Shown in pieces: positions 17,563-26,137 of a DNA stretch of 64,000 nucleotides (position 1 is the first letter of the stretch; each line of letters starts with the position of its first letter). The stretch comes from Sphingobacteriales bacterium 16-39-50. GTDB taxonomy: Bacteria > Bacteroidota > Bacteroidia > Sphingobacteriales > Sphingobacteriaceae. Location: positions 62,001 through 126,000 of the forward strand of contig NCHA01000006.1 of the NCBI GenBank assembly GCA_002257025.1. Direction: 5' to 3'. The notes under the pieces are model-generated. The model made no database searches, had not been told where the DNA came from, and saw nothing but the letters and a program-made list of their open reading frames with translations. A program made the translations under genes and the position numbers.

Positions 17563-17978
17563 TGAGAACAGGAATTTTAATAGTGCTCATTTCGATTATT
17601 TTGCTTTCCTGCACAAAGGATGGCTTAGACCGGATTCCCGAAGCCTATGTAAATTATAGAATCACCATCCAGGAGTTTAATATTAAAAACAAAAATGGTT
17701 TGCTGCTGGTCAATAAGATGGATAATACAGGGGTTGCCGGACTGATTATTTACCGCAGGGCAGACAATGCCTACGTAGCATTTGATCGTTGCAGTTCTGT
17801 GAATCCGCAAAACAGATGTGCGGTAGTACCGGATGATCCAAACCTGACTGCTACTGATCCATGCAGCGGCGCAAAATTTTCATTATTTGATGGTTCACCT
17901 GTGAAAGCTCCGGCGAAGAGACCCCTTAAGGAATATAAAGTAATTATTAGTAATTTTGAAATCTCGGTATTGAACTGA
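17562..17978 (+). CDS. Putative lipoprotein with a degenerate Rieske-like domain
   Basis: The start is placed at ATG 17562, which overlaps the pheS stop in a TGATG, the signature of translational coupling. The 138-residue product has a lipoprotein signal ending in LLSC (Cys about residue 17), so it is probably membrane-anchored. The segment DNAYVAFDRCSS...CAVVP...DPCSGAKFSLFDGSPVKAPAKRPLKEYKV aligns by eye with Bacteroidota Rieske-type proteins (FD..C.....C..CGS.F...DG....PA..PL). The C-x-H and C-x-x-H cluster ligands are not intact: no histidine occurs in the segment. It probably keeps the fold without the 2Fe-2S cluster. Function unknown. Confidence 0.7.
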   Translation: MRTGILIVLISIILLSCTKDGLDRIPEAYVNYRITIQEFNIKNKNGLLLVNKMDNTGVAGLIIYRRADNAYVAFDRCSSVNPQNRCAVVPDDPNLTATDPCSGAKFSLFDGSPVKAPAKRPLKEYKVIISNFEISVLN

Positions 17979-17979
17979 T

Positions 17980-18555
17980 ATGGAAGTCGATAAGATCAAG
18001 GAAAGTATAAAGAAAGCAGCCCAGGATTTATTCCGAAAATATGGCTACCATAAAACCAGCGTAAATGAGATTGCCAAGCGTGCTAAGATTGCTAAAGCAA
18101 CCATTTACAAATATTTCGAAAGCAAGGAATTACTGCTGCAGGCTATCCTGATGGAATATATTCAGCAAAGTGTTCACGAAATCATTCATAATTCATCTGA
18201 AGAGCTCGATGAGGAAGCTTATCTGAGTATGATCATCCTTAAAACCAGCCGATTATCTTATACCGTGTGCAATGAGTTTATTGGATGGGAATTTATACGT
18301 GAGTCGGCCAATTCTCAGGAATTTCTGAAAACTTTATCTGATGATCTTGAGAATCTCCTTATCCAATCTTTCAATCAAACACAACTCTTTAAAGCTGATG
18401 ATTATATAGAACGCCTTCGCTTTTTGATCAAGGCAAGCAAAAGTATAGTATTCTCATTTGCTTTCACCTCAGTGAGCGATTCTGATGTTCGCAAAAATTT
18501 TATATCCTTCCAGAAAGAAATCCTGCCTTATTTAGTTAAGGCTGCCGTAAAATAA
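17980..18555 (+). CDS. TetR/AcrR family transcriptional regulator
   Basis: This 191-residue protein has the standard TetR helix-turn-helix near residues 10-55: AAQDLFRKYGYHKTSVNEIAKRAKIAKATIYKYFESKELLLQAIL. The remaining helical domain would bind an unidentified ligand and form the dimer. It starts one base after the preceding lipoprotein gene, so pheS, the lipoprotein and this regulator probably share a transcript. No efflux pump or other typical target is adjacent, so its regulon cannot be inferred. Confidence 0.9.
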   Translation: MEVDKIKESIKKAAQDLFRKYGYHKTSVNEIAKRAKIAKATIYKYFESKELLLQAILMEYIQQSVHEIIHNSSEELDEEAYLSMIILKTSRLSYTVCNEFIGWEFIRESANSQEFLKTLSDDLENLLIQSFNQTQLFKADDYIERLRFLIKASKSIVFSFAFTSVSDSDVRKNFISFQKEILPYLVKAAVK

Positions 18556-18861
18556 GTCGCAATTTCCACGCGGCATTGTAGACTTAAAGTAAATTTAATA
18601 TTAAACTATTATACCGATTTGGTTTTTGGTATAAATTTTAATATTTTGCTGATGTTAAAAACCAATTATCATCCATGAGCCGCGAAATTTTAATATTGTC
18701 CGATTTAATTGATGAGCATTTTGAATTTTAAGTCCTGATTTAAATACTTCGGGATATTATTTTCAAAAAGCTAATCTGTCTGATTTAAACCAGCTTTTTG
18801 CATGGCTTTGGCAAATCCTTTGTCATTATATTTCGCAACCCATTCCTAAGATAAAAATCTT
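18556..18861. other. Intergenic region with one AT-rich hairpin
   Basis: About 300 bp without a credible gene. TTATACC (18609-18615) can pair with GGTATAA (18628-18634) around a 12-nt loop, which may end the upstream transcript. An 18-codon ORF beginning at an ATG near 18675 (MSREILILSDL...) has no supporting evidence. The right end holds the rlmD promoter. Confidence 0.4.
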
Positions 18862-18869
18862 TAATTTTG
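18862..18869 (+). promoter_or_regulatory. -7 promoter box just before rlmD
   Basis: TAATTTTG matches TAnnTTTG exactly. It ends 6 bp before the ATG at 18876, so the transcript would have almost no 5' leader. Confidence 0.5.
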
Positions 18870-18875
18870 CCGCTC

Positions 18876-20285
18876 ATGAAAAAAATTCCGGCCGACAAAA
18901 AATTTTTACAGAATATACAGGTAATCGACATTGCCGAAGAGGGTAAGGGTGTGGGTAAATCAGATGATCTGGTTATCTTCATTGACAAAGCTGTTCCCGG
19001 CGACATTGTAGATGTTGAGTTAATAAGAAGAAAGAAAAAGTTCTACGAGGGAAAGATCCAAAATCTTGTAAAGCCTTCCGAACATCGCACTGAGCCTTTT
19101 TGCGAACATTTCGGCGTATGTGGTGGCTGTAAATGGCAGCATCTGACTTATGATGCACAATTACAATTCAAACAAAAGAGTGTGAGCGATGCATTGCAAA
19201 GGTTGGGCAAAGTAGATGTATCTCATATGGAGTCAATTCTGGGCTCTGCCGAGTCACGCTACTACAGAAATAAACTGGAATATACATTTTCCGATAAACG
19301 CTGGTTAACTGACGGAGATATGCGCAATGGTGAAACCATGGAAATGAATGCCCTGGGTTATCACATTCCCGGCCGGTTTGATAAGATCCTTGACATAGAT
19401 CATTGTTATCTGCAGGCTGATCCATCCAATGAGATCAGAAACAAAGTAAGGGAATATGCACTCAAGGCAGGAATTTCATTTTACAACCTGAAAAATCATG
19501 AAGGAGCACTTCGGAATCTGATCATTCGTACCTCCAGCACCGGTGAATTAATGGTGATTGTTGTGTTTGCTTATGCCGATGAAGAACAGATTGGGGGAAT
19601 GATGAAATTCATAGCTACTGAATTTAAAAGCATAAACTCTTTACTATATATCGTCAATCATAAAAAGAATGATACAATATTCGATCAGGATATTCACACT
19701 TACTGTGGAGCAGATCATATTTTTGAAAATATGGATGGATTGAAATTCAAAATCGGTCCGAAATCATTTTACCAAACCAACTCTGCTCAGGCCTTTGAAC
19801 TTTACAAAATAGCCCGCGATTTCGCCGACTTTAAAGGGGATGAACTTGTTTACGACCTTTATACCGGTGCAGGAACAATAGCCAATTTCATTGCCGGAAA
19901 AGTTAAAAATGTTATTGGGGTTGAGTATGTCCCTACCGCAATTGAAGATGCAAAAATCAACTCTGAAATTAATGGAATTAAAAACACCAGCTTTTTTGCC
20001 GGTGATATGAAAGATATCCTTAATGAGGATTTTATCAGCGCCCATGGCAAACCCGATGTAGTGATCACTGATCCCCCCCGTGCAGGTATGCATCCTGATG
20101 TGGTGAAGCGATTGCTGGAAATAGAAGCTGAAAAAATAGTTTATGTAAGCTGTAATGCAGCAACCCAGGCAAGGGATATTGAACTACTTCAGGCAAAATA
20201 TGTAGTAGGCAGAATCAAACCAGTGGATATGTTTCCACATACCCAGCATGTTGAAAATGTGGTGCTGCTTACAATTAAAGTATAG
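18876..20285 (+). CDS. rlmD: 23S rRNA (uracil-5-)-methyltransferase RlmD family
   Basis: I start this 469-residue protein at ATG 18876 (MKKIPADKK), because an earlier TTG would lie inside the -7 box. It has a TRAM-like N-terminal domain (IDIAEEGKGVGKSDDLVIFIDKAVPGDIVDVEL). The 4Fe-4S cysteines follow in CEHFGVCGGCKWQH with an upstream partner. The Rossmann methyltransferase shows VYDLYTGAGTIANFIA, DPPRAGMHPD and the catalytic Cys in VYVSCNAATQARD. This is the TrmA/RlmC/RlmD family, which uses SAM to make m5U in rRNA. RlmD (position 1939) is the usual assignment, but Bacteroidota members may modify other uridines. Confidence 0.9.
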   Translation: MKKIPADKKFLQNIQVIDIAEEGKGVGKSDDLVIFIDKAVPGDIVDVELIRRKKKFYEGKIQNLVKPSEHRTEPFCEHFGVCGGCKWQHLTYDAQLQFKQKSVSDALQRLGKVDVSHMESILGSAESRYYRNKLEYTFSDKRWLTDGDMRNGETMEMNALGYHIPGRFDKILDIDHCYLQADPSNEIRNKVREYALKAGISFYNLKNHEGALRNLIIRTSSTGELMVIVVFAYADEEQIGGMMKFIATEFKSINSLLYIVNHKKNDTIFDQDIHTYCGADHIFENMDGLKFKIGPKSFYQTNSAQAFELYKIARDFADFKGDELVYDLYTGAGTIANFIAGKVKNVIGVEYVPTAIEDAKINSEINGIKNTSFFAGDMKDILNEDFISAHGKPDVVITDPPRAGMHPDVVKRLLEIEAEKIVYVSCNAATQARDIELLQAKYVVGRIKPVDMFPHTQHVENVVLLTIKV

Positions 20286-20332
20286 ATCAAAACCCGGGGC
20301 AGATTCTGCCGGGCGTATTAAATTAGATTGCA

Positions 20333-20731
20333 ATGGAAATCAAAGACCTGCTAAATCCTGAAGAAAACACAGAAGGTAATAATAAAGCTAAGGAAAGTCC
20401 GCTGAAGAGTCTTGAAACCGATCTGAAGTTTTATAGCGAGTCGGTGAAAGAAGTAGCCATTGAAATAATGGTGGAAGGTATTTCAGAATTTCCAATTTTC
20501 GTGGCTCATCAGCATGAAGTAAAATTAGGTGAACCTATTTTAGACAGAAATGAACTGAATACCGGATGGAGCATTCATGCCTCCACAATCGAAGAATTTT
20601 CTGAAAAAGGACTTATTCAACCAGATAAGAAAGAAAGGTTCATCAAACAATATAAAGACCCGTACCAGTTTATGTGTGTATTTGTCATTGTTCCTGAAGG
20701 AGCTAATTTTATTTTCTTCCCCTATCAATAG
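20333..20731 (+). CDS. Conserved hypothetical protein
   Basis: I do not recognise a named family in this 132-residue protein. It has a polar N-terminus (about 1-25) followed by an alpha/beta region with strands such as VAIEIMVEGISEFPIFVAHQ and FMCVFVIVPEGANFIFFPY, and no signal peptide or membrane segment, so it is cytoplasmic. Codon use resembles its neighbours. It lies between rlmD and the PRPP-binding transferase gene on the same strand, 47 bp after the former. The regular composition supports a real gene, but no function can be given. Confidence 0.7.
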   Translation: MEIKDLLNPEENTEGNNKAKESPLKSLETDLKFYSESVKEVAIEIMVEGISEFPIFVAHQHEVKLGEPILDRNELNTGWSIHASTIEEFSEKGLIQPDKKERFIKQYKDPYQFMCVFVIVPEGANFIFFPYQ

Positions 20732-20824
20732 AATCTGGATTAGTTGATTTCTTAAATAAATTGAAGGAATAAATAACAAGGTTTGCACAGGAATACGTAA
20801 TTTGAATCGAAATTTGAGAACAAG

Positions 20825-21334
20825 ATGGCTGTTAAAAAATTACTGATACTCAATAAAACGCAGATTAAGCAGAAGATCGATCGAATGGCCTATCAGATTC
20901 TGGAGGATAACCTGAATGAAAAGGAAGTCGTTCTTGCAGGAATTATAGATCAGGGATATATCATCGCTAAACGCCTGAAAAAAGTCATTGAATCTATTTC
21001 AGAGATTAAGGTTGTTTTAATGAAGATTGATATAGATAAAGACAGTTCCCATCTTCAGGCCAGTTCGGATATTGATATCAATGCGGTTAAGAATAAGGTT
21101 GTTATTCTGGTTGACGATGTGCTGAACAGCGGCCGCACCTTAGCCTATGGACTTGGAGTGTTCATCGATATCCCCTTAAAAAAATTAAGAACGCTGGTCC
21201 TGATCGACCGAAGTCACCGTAATTTTCCAATTTCCTCTGATTTTACAGGCCTTGAAATGTCTACACTCGTCAAAGAGCATATTGAGGTGGTGATGGATGA
21301 TAAATCGAAGGATGATGCTGTTTATTTGAGTTAA
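20825..21334 (+). CDS. Phosphoribosyltransferase family protein (PyrR-like)
   Basis: The 169-residue protein carries the PRPP-binding loop VVILVDDVLNSGRTLAYG near residues 93-110, flanked by the flexible-loop region (IDKDSSHL) and a C-terminal hood (LVLIDRSHRNFPISSDFTGLEMST). This arrangement resembles the bifunctional PyrR regulator/uracil phosphoribosyltransferase family. It would act on a nucleobase with PRPP in the cytoplasm. No pyrimidine operon is adjacent, so a PyrR regulatory role is not supported by context and I give no gene symbol. It is convergent with aroK, 9 bp apart. Confidence 0.85.
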   Translation: MAVKKLLILNKTQIKQKIDRMAYQILEDNLNEKEVVLAGIIDQGYIIAKRLKKVIESISEIKVVLMKIDIDKDSSHLQASSDIDINAVKNKVVILVDDVLNSGRTLAYGLGVFIDIPLKKLRTLVLIDRSHRNFPISSDFTGLEMSTLVKEHIEVVMDDKSKDDAVYLS

Positions 21335-21343
21335 GGCAACGCT

Positions 21344-21847
21344 TCACCCCAAATTCAAATAAAAAGATAAGCGCTCGGCCGTCAGGTCACTCGCACTTAC
21401 CACATACTTAGCCTGATTATAATATACTTCGCGCTCCTGAAGCTTGCTGCTAATATAATCGATCAGTTCATCCCCTTTGAGATGACGGATCAAGGGACGG
21501 TCGGTTTTTGAATGCTCCAGGCGACTTGCCAGAGCCTTTGGCGACAAGGAAAGATAGGCTACTAATCCGTTTTTATTCATCCATTCCATATTATCCCCAA
21601 AGCAGGGTGCTCCGCCACCGGTAGCGATAATAACATTCTCCGGAAATTCAGATTTTTGCAAAATATCCCGCTCAAGTTCACGGAATGCACCTTCACCATA
21701 GAGTTCGAAATAACTGACAATACTCATTCCTGCCTTAGATTCAATTAACTTATCGAGATCGATGAATTCATATTTTAAATAATTAGCTAGTTTTTTTCCA
21801 ATGGTTGTCTTTCCACTACCCATAAATCCAATCAGGAATACCTTCAT
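21344..21847 (-). CDS. aroK: Shikimate kinase
   Basis: The 167-residue P-loop kinase has Walker A GFMGSGKTTIG at residues 8-18, the shikimate-binding DLDKLIE near 31-37, FRELE around 57, GGGAPC near 79 and the LID-region RPL. Length and motifs are those of shikimate kinase, which phosphorylates shikimate in aromatic amino acid synthesis. Other aro genes are not in the window. It reads toward the PRPP-transferase gene, with only 9 bp between the two stops. Confidence 0.95.
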   Translation of the reverse strand: MKVFLIGFMGSGKTTIGKKLANYLKYEFIDLDKLIESKAGMSIVSYFELYGEGAFRELERDILQKSEFPENVIIATGGGAPCFGDNMEWMNKNGLVAYLSLSPKALASRLEHSKTDRPLIRHLKGDELIDYISSKLQEREVYYNQAKYVVSASDLTAERLSFYLNLG

Positions 21848-21949
21848 AAAATTCTTTCTCCAAAATCTTTAAGTCATATCGCAATAACGGAGGTTATTGT
21901 ATAGAGCTATTGATAATTAAACTACATTATGTTCTTGGGAATGGGAAAT

Positions 21950-22022
21950 TGAGAATGGAACTAAACGCTGCAATATTTCCTATTCCCAGTTTCCTATTCC
22001 CCATTTCCTATTTCCTATTCCC
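21950..22022. repeat. Low-complexity TTCCTATTCCC word array with inverted arm
   Basis: Plus-strand TTCCTATTCCC-like words recur four times within 21975-22022. A GGGAATGGGAAATTGAGAATGG arm (written here in part; 21948-21969) is roughly complementary to them, so the stretch can fold back. The right end supplies the stop codon and last codons of the DoxX-family gene. Confidence 0.7.
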
Positions 22023-23169
22023 CTCTAAAATATTTCCCCACCAACTCATCATAATCCGGTAAATTACGAAAATGCCATTTATTGATAACTGTCCCATTTT
22101 TAAGTAATAACACTCCGGGATTTGCCCTCACCATACTTTTCAGAGGAATGGCATCCGCATAAAAGATCTCCATTACCAGCTTATTTTTTTTGCTGAATGC
22201 CTCTGCGTCCTGAGCTGAATTTGAAGTTAGAAAAACCGTCCGGATGTTGAAATTTTCTGCCGCATTAATTGCAAGTGCATTCAGATTACCAATCCCGATC
22301 AAATCGGTTTTCGAAAGGTCATAAGCCACAATCACCAGATTATAATAAGGGTTTTCCAAAATCTCAGCATTATAATCAGTCCCCTGACTATCCGTAATTT
22401 TCAGATCTTTGATCTTAACTTCAAATCCTTTGCTAATCAGTTTACTTTCAGGATCTCCGGTAATTTCCCAATTCTTATCCTTCCAGATTCCTGAACTCAG
22501 ATATTCTTTATCAGTTAAGGATTTCGTCTCACCCGTACTCTTATTCTTTAAAGTATAGGTGATTTGATATACATCCTGTGGCGCTCCCGGAGGCATGATC
22601 ATTAAACTTGGGATATTATTCCCAATCTTATATGGCAGAAAATCAAGAATGGGTAAAAAACTATAGGTATACAAGCCAAATCCGAGGGATATCAGTAGAA
22701 TGAATCCCAATATCCAATTTTGAGCCCTTTCACTGCTAATCAAAGGCATGATCTCATTGCGCTTTTTATAGATATACAGGATCATGATCAGCAATACAAT
22801 ATCCTTTGAGAAAGACTGCCAAGGAGTCAGTGGAATAGCATCACCAAAGCAGCCACAGGATGTAACTACCTCAAAAAAGGCTGAGTAGAAGGTTAGAAAG
22901 GTAAAGAAAATGATTGTTAACAATAAGCCTGAAGCAACATTGCGGGAACGGATGCCGAGGAGCAGCAGTGCCCCGAGAACAATTTCAATAGTACAAAGTA
23001 AAATTGCAAATACAGTCGCATAATCATTCAGAAAGGCTATATGAAAAACTTCAAAATACTCCTGCAACTTATAGCCAAAGCCAAGCGGATCATTCGCTTT
23101 GATCAGTCCCGAAAAGATAAAGAGTAAACCAACAATCGCTCTCAGCAAATGTAATAAGGCATGTTTCAT
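22015..23169 (-). CDS. BT_3928-type DoxX-like membrane protein with C-terminal thioredoxin-like domain
   Basis: This 384-residue protein begins with a DoxX/MauE-like four-helix membrane domain (LLRAIVGLLFIFSGLIKANDPLGF, then three more hydrophobic helices up to about 140) that includes a conserved CGCFGD after the third helix. A further helix lies near 150-170, then a domain of about 200 residues with thioredoxin-like topology (LVIVAYDLSKTD...VFLTSNSAQDAEAF...GVLLLKNGTVINKWH) lacking a CxxC. The layout matches the BT_3928 family of Bacteroidota, thought to act in membrane redox or disulfide chemistry. The final codons lie inside a low-complexity repeat. DUF1599 lies upstream on the same strand. 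Confidence 0.85.
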   Translation of the reverse strand: MKHALLHLLRAIVGLLFIFSGLIKANDPLGFGYKLQEYFEVFHIAFLNDYATVFAILLCTIEIVLGALLLLGIRSRNVASGLLLTIIFFTFLTFYSAFFEVVTSCGCFGDAIPLTPWQSFSKDIVLLIMILYIYKKRNEIMPLISSERAQNWILGFILLISLGFGLYTYSFLPILDFLPYKIGNNIPSLMIMPPGAPQDVYQITYTLKNKSTGETKSLTDKEYLSSGIWKDKNWEITGDPESKLISKGFEVKIKDLKITDSQGTDYNAEILENPYYNLVIVAYDLSKTDLIGIGNLNALAINAAENFNIRTVFLTSNSAQDAEAFSKKNKLVMEIFYADAIPLKSMVRANPGVLLLKNGTVINKWHFRNLPDYDELVGKYFRGE

Positions 23170-23276
23170 TGGAATATATTTAATTTAATATCCCGCAAAT
23201 GCGGGATTAAAATAAAATTCAAGGTTTATAAATCAGGGAGGACCGAAATTCAATCCACCCTATTGGAACTGGCTTC

Positions 23277-23816
23277 TTAAAGACCGAGTTTGATCAATGC
23301 AAAAACAGAATAATTTAGCATATCCTGATAATTTGCCCTGACGCCTTCTGAAGCCAGTGTTTGTCCGGCATTATCTTCAATCTGTTTTACCCTGAGGATT
23401 TTCATTAATATAAGATCAGTCAATGAACTGATTCGCATATCCCGCCATGCCTCTCCGTAATCATGGTTCTTGGCAAACATAAGTTCTTTAGTTTCATTTA
23501 CCCTTTTATCAAAATACATCTCCACTTCATCAAGCGGAAGTTCTGTTCTATTATCGTTTTCGAGATCCATCTGCATCATCGCGATGATGCAATAATTAAC
23601 GATTCCAATATATTCTGAAGTAATATCCTCTCCTACCTTTGAAACCTTCTTTTCTTCAAGGGTCCGGATTCGCTGAGCCTTGATAAAAATCTGATCAGTT
23701 ATAGATGATATCCTGAGAATACGCCAGGCAGTCCCATAATCGCTACTTTTCTTTAGAAAAAGTTCTCTGCAAACTTTGATGACACTATCGTATTCTGCTG
23801 AAGTTTTATTAATCAA
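23277..23816 (-). CDS. DUF1599 protein with two tandem copies
   Basis: The 179-residue protein is an internal duplication. The pattern F-x-K-x-x-D-Y-G-x-A-W-R-x-x-R-I-S-S occurs at about residues 15-32 and again at about 118-135, each followed by an (I/L)-(L/F)-(I/M)-K-x-x-R-(I/V) helix. This is the DUF1599 family (also called nucleotide-modification-associated domain 1), widespread in Bacteroidota. A role in nucleotide or base metabolism has been proposed for the domain but I know of no demonstrated reaction. It is divergent from folP, with 54 bp between starts, and upstream of the DoxX-type gene. Confidence 0.85.
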   Translation of the reverse strand: MINKTSAEYDSVIKVCRELFLKKSSDYGTAWRILRISSITDQIFIKAQRIRTLEEKKVSKVGEDITSEYIGIVNYCIIAMMQMDLENDNRTELPLDEVEMYFDKRVNETKELMFAKNHDYGEAWRDMRISSLTDLILMKILRVKQIEDNAGQTLASEGVRANYQDMLNYSVFALIKLGL

Positions 23817-23870
23817 AGCCTTAATATTTTATTTGTTAGAACCATGAAATAATCGGTATTTTGCCAGTAC

Positions 23871-24734
23871 ATGACGGGTAAAAATACAGTTTTTCAACAA
23901 AAATCTACGTTAAATGTTCGGGGAACGCTCCTTGATCTTTCAAAACCCAAAATAATGGGCATACTGAACCTAACGCCAGATTCCTTTTATGACGGAGGTA
24001 GAAATAACAGCTTAGATGATGCCCTAAAAAAGACTGAACAAATCTTGTCGGAAGGTGCAGACCTGATAGATATCGGGGCATATTCATCCCGGCCGGGCGC
24101 AGAGCATATCTCCGAAGAAACAGAATCAGAGCGTTTGATACCTGTTTTAAGGGCTATTGTAAGTGAATTCCCGGATGCTCTGCTTTCAATTGATACATTC
24201 AGATCTGAAATCGCCCGAACGGCAGTGAATGAAGGTGCAGGAATTATCAATGATATATCAGCCGGATCGATGGATCCTGAGATGTTTCAAACAATAGCAA
24301 ATCTCGGTGTGCCTTACATTATGATGCATATGAAAGGAACCCCTCAAACGATGGGCTCACAGAATGATTATGAAGATATTACAACTGAAGTTTGTCAATA
24401 CTTTGCATACAGAATCCAAAAATTAAAAAATCTGGGAGTCAATGATCTGATTGTTGATCCCGGTTTTGGTTTTGCAAAAAATCTGGAACAGAATTATGAA
24501 ATATTGGCTAATCTTGAACACTTAAAATCTGCCGGACATCCGGTTCTCGCGGCACTTTCACGCAAATCGATGATCTATAAACTGCTTGAGACTGATGCAG
24601 AACATGCACTGAATGGCACAACCGCTGCAAATACAATTGCGCTGATAAAAGGAGCAAACATTCTCCGTGTACACGATGTTAAAGAAGCGACTGAGGTTGT
24701 TAAAATTGTTAATCAGATGAATATTCAGCGCTAA
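23871..24734 (+). CDS. folP: Dihydropteroate synthase
   Basis: This 287-residue TIM-barrel enzyme shows the two family signatures: IMGILNLTPDSFYDGG at residues about 27-42 and GADLIDIGAYSSRPGA near 62-77. DPGFGFAKN and SRKSM follow near the C-terminus. It condenses p-aminobenzoate with dihydropterin pyrophosphate in folate synthesis and is the sulfonamide target. It lies upstream of cdaA in the same direction, a pairing common in this phylum, though a 94-bp gap with a word repeat separates them. Confidence 0.95.
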   Translation: MTGKNTVFQQKSTLNVRGTLLDLSKPKIMGILNLTPDSFYDGGRNNSLDDALKKTEQILSEGADLIDIGAYSSRPGAEHISEETESERLIPVLRAIVSEFPDALLSIDTFRSEIARTAVNEGAGIINDISAGSMDPEMFQTIANLGVPYIMMHMKGTPQTMGSQNDYEDITTEVCQYFAYRIQKLKNLGVNDLIVDPGFGFAKNLEQNYEILANLEHLKSAGHPVLAALSRKSMIYKLLETDAEHALNGTTAANTIALIKGANILRVHDVKEATEVVKIVNQMNIQR

Positions 24735-24757
24735 ATTAGTTTTGCGGCGTATGATTT

Positions 24758-24793
24758 CTCAATACTAAATACTCACTACTCAATACTAATTTC
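24758..24793. repeat. Low-complexity CAATACT/ACTCACT word array
   Basis: The gap between folP and cdaA contains CTCAATACTAAATACTCACT followed by ACTCAATACTAATTTCC, near-tandem 7-9-bp words. The same words recur at 37376-37411 and 45494-45529. Confidence 0.6.
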
Positions 24794-24828
24794 CAAAGCA
24801 AATCGCAATTATTATTTACATTTATAGA

Positions 24829-25620
24829 ATGGAAGGATTTGACTTTAGTTTCCTTAATCTTCGCTTTCTGGATCTCCTGGATATTGTACTGGTTGCACTT
24901 ATTATTTATTACATATACAACCTGATCAGGGGAACAATTGCGCTGAATATATTGCTCGGACTAGTGATCATTTATGCCGCATACATTCTGGTAAAGCAGG
25001 CACAAATGCGACTACTTACTGAATTATTGGGGGCATTTGTTAGCGTAGGTTTCATCGCGCTGATTGTGGTATTCCAGCAGGAGATCAGGCGGTTCCTCTT
25101 ACTCATAGGCCGAAATGCATCGCTTCAGAAAAACAAGGCCTGGTGGTCCTTTCTGTTTGGCAGGAAAGAGATTGTTAAAAATAATTCGATCAGGATTAAG
25201 CCAATTATTGATGCCTGCAAGAGTCTTCAAAAGAGCAGGACAGGTGCTCTAATTGTATTTGCTAAATATTTTGATGAACAATTTTACCAGAATAGCGGAG
25301 AAATCATTGAAGCAAAAGTTTCCAGGCGACTATTGGAAAGTATTTTCCAGAAAACGAGTCCGCTGCATGATGGAGCAGTAATTATCTCCGAAAACCGTAT
25401 CAAATGCGCCAGCAGTATCTTACCCCTTACAGAAAACGATAAGCTGCCACCACAATTCGGACTCAGACACAGGGCAGGAATAGGGATTACTGAAATGAGT
25501 GATGCCGTCGCAATAATAGTATCCGAAGAAACCGGGGAAATCTCCTATGCCAAGCAAGGACGGGTCAGAATGAATTTAAGTTTTTCGGAACTGGATAAGC
25601 TTCTGAACAAGGATTATTAA
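24829..25620 (+). CDS. cdaA: Diadenylate cyclase CdaA (c-di-AMP synthase)
   Basis: The 263-residue protein has three N-terminal membrane helices (about 12-95) followed by a DAC domain. The catalytic DGA motif is in SPLHDGAVII and RHR in FGLRHRAGIGITE. Length and order match CdaA/DacA, which makes c-di-AMP from two ATP at the membrane and controls osmotic and cell-wall homeostasis. No CdaR or GlmM partner gene is adjacent. It follows folP on the same strand. Confidence 0.95.
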   Translation: MEGFDFSFLNLRFLDLLDIVLVALIIYYIYNLIRGTIALNILLGLVIIYAAYILVKQAQMRLLTELLGAFVSVGFIALIVVFQQEIRRFLLLIGRNASLQKNKAWWSFLFGRKEIVKNNSIRIKPIIDACKSLQKSRTGALIVFAKYFDEQFYQNSGEIIEAKVSRRLLESIFQKTSPLHDGAVIISENRIKCASSILPLTENDKLPPQFGLRHRAGIGITEMSDAVAIIVSEETGEISYAKQGRVRMNLSFSELDKLLNKDY

Positions 25621-25630
25621 AATTTCAGAC

Positions 25631-25657
25631 AAAAAAAATCCCGCATTTAGTGCAGGA
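25631..25657 (-). terminator. Rho-independent terminator after the bacilliredoxin gene
   Basis: Read on the minus strand, CCTGCA-CTAAA-TGCGGG forms a 6-bp stem followed by eight T. It lies 25 bp beyond the stop of the minus-strand bacilliredoxin gene. Confidence 0.65.
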
Positions 25658-25681
25658 CTTAATAGAGAAATTTATTTCTGA

Positions 25682-26092
25682 TCAGCAAAAATGATCAAAT
25701 GCCTGTTGCAGATTATCCGCAATCATCTGTGCGGGACGTCCTTCAATCTGGTGACGCTCAATCATATGAACTAGTTTACCGTCCTTAAATAATGCAATTG
25801 CGGGGGAAGAAGGGGGGTAAGGCAACATAAAAGCCCTGGCCGTATCAACAGCATCTTTTTCCATTCCTGCAAAAACGGTAACAAATTTATCCGGGTGTTT
25901 TTCATGCTGTACTGAAATTCTGGCAGCGGGACGTGCATTAGCAGCCGCACAACCACAAACAGAATTCACCATGACCAATACCGTTCCGTCTGATTTTATG
26001 GCTTGTTCAACTTCCTCAGCAGTTCTCAAATCCTGAAAACCTGCATTTACAAGTTCCTGACGCATTGGAGCAACTAAATATTCTGGATACAT
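25682..26092 (-). CDS. BrxA/BrxB family bacilliredoxin
   Basis: The 136-residue protein opens MYPEYLVAPMRQELVNAGFQDL and carries the family's redox motif CGC in VNSVCGCAAANARPA (residues about 52-54). It ends with FDHFC. Length and motifs match the BrxA/BrxB (YphP/YqiW) family, thioredoxin-fold proteins that remove bacillithiol from proteins. Bacillithiol is used by some Bacteroidota, but no synthesis genes are in view, so the physiological thiol is not shown here. A perfect -7 box lies upstream on the minus strand. Confidence 0.92.
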   Translation of the reverse strand: MYPEYLVAPMRQELVNAGFQDLRTAEEVEQAIKSDGTVLVMVNSVCGCAAANARPAARISVQHEKHPDKFVTVFAGMEKDAVDTARAFMLPYPPSSPAIALFKDGKLVHMIERHQIEGRPAQMIADNLQQAFDHFC

Positions 26093-26129
26093 ATCTTAAT
26101 TAATTTAATCTTAAAAATTGAATAATATA

Positions 26130-26137
26130 CAAAGTTA
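26130..26137 (-). promoter_or_regulatory. -7 promoter box for the bacilliredoxin gene
   Basis: The minus strand reads TAACTTTG, an exact TAnnTTTG, 38 bp before the start codon. No convincing -33 element accompanies it. Confidence 0.45.
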
